Source: Brachypterus glaber (lineage: Eukaryota > Arthropoda > Insecta > Coleoptera > Kateretidae). Taken from it: DNA of 64,000 bases. Shown piece after piece: positions 45,801 through 57,800 of the stretch. The stretch's first letter is position 1. Every line of letters begins with the position of its first letter. The DNA is taken from assembly GCA_958510825.1 (NCBI GenBank), contig OY294044.1, forward strand, positions 46,960,626 to 47,024,625, written 5' to 3'. Under the pieces are notes generated by a model, which did no database searches, was not told the DNA's origin, and saw only the letters and a list, made by a program, of their open reading frames with translations. Both the position numbers and the translations under genes were made by a program.

Positions 45801-48800
45801 CAACATTTTTCGTTTTCGGGTATCGTTTAACTCACTGGTTGACGATTGTCTAACTTTCCCATATACTTTGTATCCGCTGTAGCCGTCATTTTCGGACCTT
45901 TCGGGTGCAAACAGAGGAAGACAGCCACAAACCGTGATGCGTACGCAGCACTCATGTTTTAAAACGTGCTGAGTCACTAAAAATGAGGTTCAGAAAAATC
46001 TCTATGTACAAAGCATTGTCGGTCAGGAAGTAAAGTGTATCCCCGAAAAAAAAATGTAGGGCTCTCTCTTACCGACTACACGTTATAGGAGACACGCTCT
46101 TACTTGACCGACTGTACCTCCAAATATTACCTCAAGGTATTCTCCAATTTGCACACCTGAATTCCTCTGAGGTTTACCCCCCCCCTCCCATGGGAGCACC
46201 CCTGCGCTAATTATACATATATATTATATATATAGTATGATCATTCATTAAATTTTCAATTTTGGCGAAGGCGCTGATATGGCATGGCTAGATTTGGCCA
46301 TGCATGACAATTTTTTTGCATGATTATGCATAATGATGTCTATTTTACCTTAAATTAAGTATAATTATGCATAATTTTATCCAAAATTATACAATGTTTA
46401 TATTTAATATACATAATTATGCATAATGACTACACTTGTTACTGAAACCGACCGAAAAATCTTTTTTTGTTGGATTTTTGAATTTAGAATAAAAAAAAGT
46501 GGAGAAAATGTGAAAAAACTATCAGTATGTCCATCCGTCTGTGTGCAAATCTTATAATTATACGTCGCCAAAATCGGAGCAATTTCAGATAAGAAACAAA
46601 CAATGAATGCGATGTCGGTTTGTTGTTGTTTCGCAGAGTTTGCCTGGACGATCGTCCAGGCAAACTATATATCTCAAGATATACTGTTCTATTTAAAAAA
46701 ATATTTTTTTCTACGACTGTCTTAGAATGTTAGTCAAATCCCAGAAAGAATTCTTACGGTATATAGCACATTCCGTAGGCGGATGACGGTATATGACAAA
46801 GTTTTATTTTTAGCTAAATCAACGAAATAATACACAATTTACTATAAAATATTAAATTATTAGATGAAAATTAAATTACTGGATATAATTTATTGTTTTT
46901 TTATCAAAACTTTTGGTTATTATAAGTATAATTTATATTAAAATATGAATGTATAAAATTGTCCAGTCGTAGAAAAAGTATAGTCTGCAACACGTGTAGA
47001 ATGGCTATTCCTCAATCGTGAACCGTCCCCCTCGCCGCCTTCGTGAATCGGGTGACAAACATCCTCCCGTTCGGATTATGCATCATTCTACCCAGACAGC
47101 ACATGATATCTTAAAGACGTCTTTTTTAGATCTTAATTATGTCTGGACGCCTAAAGACGTGAAAAGGATATCTTATGGACTTCTTTTTAGGGATGTTTAA
47201 AATATATCTGATTATGATGTCTATAAGATGTCTTTTAAGTATCGGTACAAGACATCTTAACTTCGATACTCATCGCTAAAAATAAATTAACCACAATCAA
47301 CTATTAAAAAAAAAATATCATTTTTTTAAAGATCTTTTTTTGAAAAACAAAAAATTTAAAAAAAAATTTCTTTTTACGAAAAACGAAAAAAATAAATAAA
47401 AATCAAAAAAGAAATTTTCAAAAACTGAAAAAAAAAAATTAATTTTTTTTTTTTTAATCACATTTTTTTTTTAAGATCTTTTTTTGGCAAATAAATTACC
47501 TCTTGTTCTAGTTATTATTATGCTTTTTATATCAATACGACCGTACCTAGCAACGTAAATGGGAGTGGTCATTATGTTGTAAAGTCGCCTGTGCAAGGCG
47601 GCTGTAAGGCGTCTTAAAAAAGATGTCTTAAAGACGTTACCTTTTGTAACATACGACGTCGTTAAGACGTCTTTAGGATGCATATACGGCGAAAACCGAC
47701 GTTCTTAAGACGTCTTGAATGACGAGCTACGACATCTTTAAGATCTCTTTAAGTCATCTTTGTGCTGTCTGGGTAAACTTGTTACAGAATATAATATAAT
47801 TATTTTACTAAACGATTCAAAAACTTTGTAGATAGCATTACGTAAAATATACTTTACATTACTCTACGTCAAAGTCCAAACTAATATTACCAGCCATAAC
47901 ATGCTTATTGTTGATTGTGGGGAAAATATCTGATACAATTATAAAGCATTTTGAATTGACTACAAAAACCTTCTTTAAGATTTTTAAAATCATTTTTATG
48001 GTGGGACTATTAGTTTCCAAGATAGTGATATAAATATATCGCCACCCGTCTAGAAAAGGTATCCGTTTCAGCTTGTTTAATTTGTTATTTTTTAAGGGTC
48101 AGAGACTATGGTCAACAAAAATGATAAATTCTATATCTTGCTTGTGTTTAATTACATTGGAGCATGTGAGCTCACATCTCATAGCAGTGGGTTTGAAAGG
48201 GGGCCCTATACATCTATATCAAAACAGACACCCTGTAGATTACACTTCTGTTCCTGATACACCTTCTGTGATAACTTTCGGACGTCTTGGGCAAGAAGAT
48301 CATGTAATGGTCATAATAACTATAGGTAAGTATAAGTATGGTTATAACCACCCTAGTAGAAATTTAACGTCAGATGAACGTTTTTTCTAACGCGTATTTA
48401 ATATATAAATGTCCCGCTGGTCATGTGCGCATGTAAAATGTATACATCATGAGCACATCCTGGTACCCAAAGTTCGGTGCCAATATTATTGCGTTTTGGT
48501 GCTGTCGATTTTTACTGTCGCTAGGCAAGTTTTATCCATAGCAGTAAAACGGGACAGAATGACAAACGTCAAAAAATTTTATAAGAAACATAACCTCATA
48601 TATTTTTAAAATTAATCAGTTAGCAATAAAAGGCTTTTTAAGAATAATAAAAGAAGATAATGAAAGAATTAGGGAATTAATATTTCCAGATGAAAAACTT
48701 GATGTTGATTGGTTATATAATATAATAATAAAGTGGGTTATATAATATAATAATTATGTATATCAAAAATAATGGATCTACTTAAGTGCTTACAATATTT

Positions 48801-51800
48801 AAAACTTACGCTTTTCGTTATAGATGAGGGTCTCTCCATTATCCGTGTGGATAATTTTTCCAAACTCTTCCATTTTTTGAAAAATACTCAAAATCTGCCA
48901 CAAAATGCAGTTGCACAGCCGAAAACCTAACCTCACACTAAACTATTGACATATGTCATTCTGCGCATTCGAGCAAATGACGGTTTCAAAAATTTAGGCG
49001 CGCTGTCGCCGGAATTGAAAAACTGTCGCCTGCATGAAACTGTGTCAGCACTAAAACGGTGATTCTCTTCAAACTGGTCCCGGCAGCAAAATTATGAACA
49101 GAAAAACGCACTTATTGATACACAATTGTTTTATTAACATCTCCTCCTACTACACAACTCCTAACGACATTCAATACCGATTACTAACTTTATAATTCCT
49201 AACATTGGGTGTCTTAAGACACATTCTAACATAATTATGTTAGAATAAAGTTTATCTAACGTTTGGTAAAACTTCTAACGTTAGACAAACATTATTCTTA
49301 AATTACACCCTAACGTTAAATACCTAAAATTTAAACCAAATTCATCTAATGTTAGGTCAAGTCGTTCTAACGTCTACAGTTGTAACCTGTAAGCACAAGG
49401 ATTGTAGTATAATTATGTAGTAAACTGAAAAAATAGCTGATAAATTTATATTTGTAGGAGGAACAATAAATTTTAAAATATTAAAAAGGACAGCCGATTT
49501 TAATTTGTCAAATCAAGATAGCGGTATTTTACCCGCGCTGCAAGGCAAACCTTTACCCTTGCCCAAAAGGAGTAAATTATTTTTGGAGCAAAGTATGAGA
49601 GAGCGAGAAAATGCAGTGGGTAAGAAATATTTACACTAGTTAACTAACTAGTTTACATTGGTTTTGCGCGATTGTTCTTTTTAACTTTTTTTAATGTATT
49701 TTTGTCAGAATCTGGTCTAAAAAATTCAATATGGTGGACCCAAAATGGCACCAAGTTTTTTTTTTTAAATGTGAATATTTTAATATATTTTTTTCTGGGA
49801 GTTTTTAGAGTACATACTGTGTATGTGAAACAAAATGTTAGTTTTTAGAGACCGAAAAAAAAAACCTTAGGATACAAAATTTTAGGCAGATTGTCCTAAA
49901 AATAAAATTGATTCAGATGGCAAAAAAAAACCTAAGAAAAACCTTGGAAAGAATGTAGAACCTTGTAGAAAAATGTTTTGTTGAAAACTGATTACTTAAA
50001 CCATCATCACTTGCTTCAAAAGTGACACAACTCAAAAAAAAAATTGTTTGGTTTGTAACTCTGTACTTGATGAATGATAACATATACAAAAAGCCCTATT
50101 TATTACTCGAATATAACGTAACTTATTAACTAATTGGAGTAGTTAATTGTAGTTTGTATACAGGGTGACAATTTGAAAACGAGCAGCATTTAATATTTCT
50201 TTAACTGATGACACTATGAAAATTTGGCGAAACACGTCTATTTACATATCAGGGGGGACAACATTCAACCCCCTGACACCCAGGACGCCTACCCCTAAAA
50301 TTTTAAATAGTAACCCCCATTTATTTCGTCATTTTTGAAATCCTTATGTAATTCTAGATAAGTTACATCTCTTTTTTATTGTTTGAATTTGAAGTACTTA
50401 ACCTCGCGAATGTATTTAATTTAAAATTAAAACAAGCCGTGAATTCCATTACATACTATTCACAGTAAATCTTGTATTGCATTTCACAAATAAATAAAAA
50501 GAATTAAAAAAAAATAAAAAAAACTTTAAAAATGTTTTCAAAATTTTTCATTTTTTTTTTCTTAATTTTCTTTTGGTAAAATTGATCCTTGTAATAAAAG
50601 TAATTTTTCCTGAAAAAATTACGTTAATCGGAATTTTCTTTCAGCTATTTTCGATTTTTTTTTAAAGTTTAATTTTGACAAAAAAAAAGAATAAAAAGAG
50701 ATGTAACATCTAGAATTACTAGGATTTCAAAAATAGCAAAATAAATGGGGTAGGCGCCCTGGGGGTCAGGGGGTTCAATGTAATACAACAAATAGCTCAA
50801 AAGTTGCCTTGATATGTAAATTAACGTGCTTCGCAAATTTTCATAGTGTCATCATGATATTTCATAGTGTCATCATCATCATGATATTTCTTTAACTGCA
50901 GTTAAAGAAATATTAAATGCTGCTCGTTTTCAAATTGTCGCCCTGTATGTTAACATTCATCAAGTACAGAGGTACAAACCAAACCAAAACTTTATTTTTT
51001 GAGTTGTGTCACTTTTAAAGCAAGGGTGCGACATGTACCAAATACATAGTTTTTTTTTCATAAACTATGGTCTGTTTCATCAAGCAAGGTAGTAAATTAA
51101 AAATCACACAGTTTTAAAAGTATTGCTACTTGCTACCATTCAAAGTCTCCAGATTAGGAGAGGTATGAGTAGTTGTCTACATCTAGAAATAGATGGCGCA
51201 CAAGTCTACATCAATCTAATGGCTATATTCCTTTTGCGAGTAAAGTCTAAAAACGTTTTCTTAATCAGCGTGCAGAGTTGACTCTTGGTACTGAAGAGGG
51301 CCAGCAGCCCGAAACTGCAGTCTATCAATATCACTCTGTACGATGATTAGAAAATAGATTGATGGAATAATAAATTTTAAAAGTATATGTTTGTGTATAG
51401 AATATAGTTATTTTTTATAAAATAAACTACGCAGTATATTCGCACATCCAATAATCGAAACAGACAGTTTTTTTTTTTCATAAACTATGGTCGTTTCAGA
51501 TAGTAAATTAAAAATCGCACAGTGAATATTTTCAAAACAGATTCGAATATTGGATGTGCGAATATTCTGCATAGTTTATTTTATAAAAAACAACTATATT
51601 CTATACATAAACTTATACTGTTCAAACCTGTTGTAAAAATATTTCCTGTGCGATTTTTAATTTACTATCTTGCTTGAAAAAACGGACCATATACACAAAT
51701 AATGTTTTTTTTTTAGATATACATCAATGTTTTCAACAAGATTTGATAAGATTACGTTTAACTGCTGCTAGGAATATAGTTCAAAATTTAACGAATCAAA

Positions 51801-54800
51801 CTGGAATCGGAAATGAAAAAGAACAAATTAAGCTATCAGCGCAGGTAGGTACAAAAAATCTGTTATTACTATGGACTGTTTTTTCAAGCAAGATAGTAAA
51901 TTAAAAATCGTACAGTAAATATTTTTACAACAGGTTTGAATAGTATATGTTTGTGTATAGAATATAGTTATGTTTTATAAAATAAACTACGCAGTATATT
52001 CGCACATTCAATATTCGAATCTATTTTGAAAATATTCACTGTACGATTTTTAATTTACTCTCTTGCTTGATAAAACAGACCATAGTGGTCGAATTCAAGT
52101 ATTCATTTACCAGGGGCTCGCGAAAATTAAAACTTTTAAAATAAATAGACTATGGTCTGTTTCTTCAAGCAAGATGGTAAATTAAAAATCGCACAGTGAA
52201 TATTTTCAAAACAGATTCGAATATTGGATGTGCGAATATACTGCGTATTTTATTTTATAAAACATAACTATATTCTATACACAAACATACTATTCAAACC
52301 TATATTTACTGTGCGATTTTTACATTACTATCTTGCTTGAAAAAACAGACCATAGAAACTATATTTTACTAACCTGCCCGACATGTCGACGCTGGTATTG
52401 CATAGTGAACGTGATTTTTTTTTTAATTTTTAAAGTAGATATGTTTGTGTTCATTTTCGAAAAAAATGCTTTTTTCGAAAAAATAAATATTTTTTGATTT
52501 TTTTTTTATGTTTTGAGTGACTCACCATGTAATAACAGCTTCAATATGAAAGTGAAGTATACTTATAGTAAAAGTGTTTATTTTATTTATTTTTTAATTC
52601 TATTTTTTGCGGTAAAAGAATACTCCGATCCGACTACTATTTATTACTAATAGTAAAATACCATTTACATTTTTTTCTAGGTTTTAGGTTTAGGCCCAAA
52701 ATTTACCCTAATTTTGACACTGGAAAATATGAATGCTGACAAATGTATCACCGGTTTTACAGTGATATATCATACAAAACCAAATGTATACAATTTATCG
52801 TCCTATATTAATTCGGTAAGTATAACGTCACGCCGCACTAAGTCGCAAACGGACCAAAAAAGTGTCCAAAACTATTTTATCCTTGTAATTGATAAAAAAT
52901 ATTTTATTTTAAAAAAAAAGTCCAAACACAAATTCGTTTTTTTTCTTTAATTTTTAAGTGTAGACATTTTTTGAATGTAAAATGAGTGATCTATATAATT
53001 ACTTCTATTAATACATATTCATATTTATCGTAAAAAGAATAATCAAAACAACAAATATTATTGGCAACTTTATGTAAAAACAGTTTAACTGCCAAATAAA
53101 CAAGATAATTTTGAAAGAGTTACAATCCATTTAAGGAGTGATTTCTATAAACATATGACCAAAACCGAGTCGTAAGAGATCTATCCCTTTCAAAAGGGGT
53201 TCCAAAAATTCAATTTTTATTGAATAACTCAGAAACTCTTTGTGTTGTACCAACGAGATTTGCATGTGATGTATCCTTAATAAGGCCTATCAGTCCATGG
53301 TATTTGCATGTGGTTATTTTCAAAAGGGGCGTCCGATGGGTTAACTTTTTTGTGAATTTTTTATTAGAATAGTATTCCTAAGGTAAAAACAATGAAAAAT
53401 ACATAAAACAGTACTCTTGTAATGACATAAGATTAACTATTTTTCAGAAAAATACAATTTAAGGCAAAATTGCAGGGTTTGAGAACAAAAAAAAAACAAA
53501 CTTTGTAGGGTTAGTGTAAATTAAAAACAAACAAAGCTTGTTTTTATCAAAAAAATATACCGTATGCTGAGTTAAATTTATAAAATATTGACTTAGACCT
53601 AAATCCTAAAACCTAGCTACTGGAATAGGTGGATACTGAGAGAGACAGACAAAAAGACAGACCTACATTATTTAAAACTCCCCTTTTCTATATTATTTAA
53701 ACGTTTCACGATAGTCTGAATCAAAAAATTAAATATTACATGTTATTTTTGATTCATTTTAATTACGGGTGTAGCTACTGGGTAGCTACACCCGTTTCAG
53801 CACCCATAAATGTGTCTTAAAAGTAAGATTTTCATTTATTTTGTAAAAACTAGGGTTTTTTTCTTTTAATAACATTTAGTTTTGATAATTATCAACGATT
53901 TAACAATTTAAATCGTTCAAAAAATGGCTACTTTAAAAAATTTTAGAGGTTACTTTGATTTTCTGCAGATTGTTTTCGATATACCGTCAGCTCAAGCCAA
54001 AGAATCCATAATACCACAGATTCTATAGAGGTTTGGCTTTATTTTGGTACACATAACTTTACTAAGCATTACTAAGCACGAAACTTTATGCAAATTTAAA
54101 GATTGAATGCCGTGATAAATAATATACTACAATTTCTCCTGCCATACGGATACTTGTGATATTTTTTTGGACAAGTTATTTATATGTACGTAAAAAGGCA
54201 TATTTTAAAATATGTTTGCCCAAATTTTATTCATTTATCTAACGAAATGTAGATTTTAGAGGCATTTTGGCTAATAAGTACAAAATATTAAATTATGTTA
54301 ATTTCTTGACTTGACATGAAAAAAAAAATCGCTACATCCAGATTGTCATATTTCCCTGGGTAAAAATAGTCATTAATTATGAGGAAAGGTCCAATAATGA
54401 TTATCTGATACATAACATGTCTCAAATCTTAAAATAAAAATAGGACTTTTGGACACTTACACGGCCTCTATAACACATAGTGCGCCGGGGACCCAATTTA
54501 CATTTCATGTGATGTGATCTGATCACCGGCAACTTCAAAGCAGTTTTTTCGATGGCGATGGCCCAATCCTCAAAATATAGGTGGAGATAAGTCGTGTTCA
54601 TCGGTGAAACCAGATCACATCGCAGATAACTGTAAAATATGCAAATTTGAGCTCATGAAATTTCTAAAAATGTTTGCCTGCGCCGCTCTACTTGGTTACC
54701 AATAATGTAATTACAAGAACCCAATCAAAACCAAACGTACAATAAATTGTATTTAAAACGTTTGGACTTTTTAGATATTTGCAACATATTGACCCCCAAA

Positions 54801-57800
54801 AAATATAAGTTGCGGCAGCTTGGATTTTATAGTAAAAGGTTATATGCTCTCCAGACATGTGGCTACAATGTGACGTAGTCCATTTTTTTCGTATTTCTAT
54901 GGTCTATTTTTTCAATGAAGACAGTAAATTAAAAATCGCACAGTAAATATTTTTACAACAGGTTCGAATAGTATGTTTGTGTATAGAATATAGTTATGTT
55001 TTATAAAATAAACTACGCAGTATATTCGCACATCCAATATTCGAATTTGTTTTGAAAATATTCACTGTGCGATTTTTAATTTATTATCTTGCTTGATGAA
55101 ACAGACCATATTATATAATTACTATTACTATTTAGTTCTAATAACTAAACATTTATAAGGCGGTTTCTTGTACTATTTTATAAACAGAATTCAAATCTGT
55201 TCGCAGAATTGACTTAGGTCACGAAAGATGATAGATATCATCTTTCATTTTCGAGAAATTCGCTTCTATAACTTTATTTGGTGCTGTTTTTAAAAACGCG
55301 TAAAAAACTCAAAAAACCAGATAATTCATTCTAAGCGAGCTTAAATATAAGATTGTATGTTTATACATATATTACTGTGGTATCCGCAATAGTATACTTT
55401 TCTTGCTAAATAATAATCCTAGATAATGATAATTTTTATTGTGTTGAAAAGTGTACATGTCAAATTTTAAAATTTCGTTCAAAATTATTGTCAAAAATTA
55501 ATTGGCATAAATTCAGTGTCCCGTAAACAGAAACATGTTTATGATTATATGAGTATAGCAGTGGAATAAATATTCCATCCATCTATTTTGTGCAAATACC
55601 GTACCGAGTGATATTGGTATAATGTAGTTTCGCACTTCTGACGCTCGTCAAGGGTTATCTCAGTACTAAAAAAAATACTTCCTAATTTTATTGGTACTGC
55701 ATTAAACACTATTCGAAAAATTAAAATATTTTAACATTTTAATGTTAAAATATATACATATATGAACACATTTACAAGAAGAAACTGTTCTTAAGGACAC
55801 CATAGCTATGCATAGTAATATACTGAACATATACTGAACATGTGTTAAGTACAATATATAAGCTTCGATTTAAACTAGCTTAACATGTATTTTCTGGTCT
55901 CTTGCTTTTGATAATCTCATTTAAAAAGATTTTATTTATTTTAGTTATTTAACAAGGTCTGGCAGCTTCGATTTTATGATAAACGGCCTATACACGGTGT
56001 ATTTGAAATAGGGTCGGAAATTTTAACAGATGGTTTTACATCATAAAAAATGACAAAAAGTTCCTATAAACATATGTCTAAAAATGCGTCATAAGGGAGC
56101 TACGCCCCTTTGAAAGTGGCTAAAAAAATCGGTTTTTATTTAATAACTCAGGAACCCTTTGAGATATATTAACGAGGTTTTGCACGTGAATTAATCCTAA
56201 TAAGGCCCATCTTTGTATGTAATTTTCACGTACTTATTTAAACCAGGGGTGTGCGAAACGGGGGGGGCTTATCAGTTTTTTGTCCCAAACTTTTTTCTGT
56301 GTAACTTTTTTGCAATTTTATTTTTGAAATATGATTCCCCAGGTCAAAATACATAAAAAAGGTACTCTTATTGTAATACTGTAGGATTAATCGTTTTCGA
56401 GAAAAATTCATTTGAAGGTGAAATTCCACGAGGACGAAAAATTAAATACTAAAATGTTGAAAACCAAAATTTTAATGATGCAGGGCGAATGTACATTAAA
56501 AACTAAGAAAAAAACCTCATATACAGGTACTTCCAAAAATGAATCCTAATGGAGCTATGGTCTCCTAAATATGCACCATTTTTAAAGGGCTATGGTAGCT
56601 TTAAAAGCGTTTTTTCGACCTACATGTATGGAAACTTTTTTTCTTAGCTTTTGATGTAGAATAATATTGCATCATTAAAATTTTGGTTTTCGATATTTTA
56701 GTATTTAATTTTTCGTCCTCAAACAGTGAAATTTCACCTTCAAATTAACTTTTCTCGAAAACGGTTAATCCTACAGTATTACAACAAGAGTACCTTTTTT
56801 ATGTATTTTGACCTGAGGAATCATATTTTAAAAATAAAATTGCAAAAAAGTTACACAGAAAAAAGTTTGGGACAAAAAACTGATACACGCACACCTCTGG
56901 TTTAAATAAGTACGTGAAAATTACATACAAAGATGGGCCTTATTAGGATTAATTCACGTGCAAAACCTCGTTAATATATCTCAAAGGGTTCCTGAGTTAT
57001 TAAATAAAAACCGATTTTTTTAGCCAATTTCAAAGGGGCGTAGCTCCCTTATGACGCATTTTTAGACATATGTTTATAGGAACTTTTTGTCATATTTTAT
57101 CATGTAGAATCACCTGTTAAAATTTCCGACCCTATTTCAAATACACCCTGTATAGTCTCCAGGCATGTTCGTATTTTTAGTTTAACTTATATTTTTTGGG
57201 GGTCACCGTGTTAACATGTTAACTTTAAAATTTTAAAAAAATCGCCTGCACCAGCTAGTATTAAATAACTCACTTTTTGGACAATTTTTATCCTCCTATG
57301 CATAGGTAAACTCGGCGCGGAATCTATCTGAGTTGATTTTATTTGTTTTTTGTTGTATGGTTGGTAGAATTCCCTATATAAGGTTGCTACACAAAATTAG
57401 AACTCTTTCTAATTTTGTGGGTTGCTATCAAGTTTCACATTCAAACATTATTTTAACGTTTGGGCTTTTCCATATAATTATTAAAAATCAAGAAGAAATT
57501 ACAAGAAAAATCTTTAAAAAGGAAACCAAAGTATCAATCTATAACTGTTTTTTAAAAATTAAGCATTATAATACAGTGCTAAATAAGGGTTTCACAGTAA
57601 ACGATGTGGAAATATTTTTTTTGGCGAGTTAACTGTTCATAATTTTATTTAAAAAACATAATTTAAGCTCAGTTTTATTTTAATAGCATATTATAAATAA
57701 AAAAACTTTTATTATAGCCATTTTTTTGTGGAAACACTGGTTAACCGTACGGTTTTTATCCCCACCACTAAATTCGTAAAACCGACAGTTCTCACAAAAG

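Larger units (their letters stand above)
44750..46180. mobile_element. MITE split by a Tc1-like insertion (BBS1 intron 5)
   Basis: The left part (GAGGAGTAAACCGCTGACAA, GTACACCTTTAGGAGGAAAT) ends at 44,831; the right part (ACCTCCAAATATTACC to CCTCTGAGGTTTACCC) resumes at 46,116. Together they make one copy of the family at 33,985. Confidence 0.7.

Noticed and set aside
46637..46664. Short perfect palindrome in intron 5 as a regulatory operator
   Set aside because: A single copy with no supporting context; noted only as part of the intron description.
57333..57632. 99-codon plus-strand ORF in intron 9
   Set aside because: No motif, A/T-driven composition, lies within an intron of BBS1 and begins with ordinary intron sequence.
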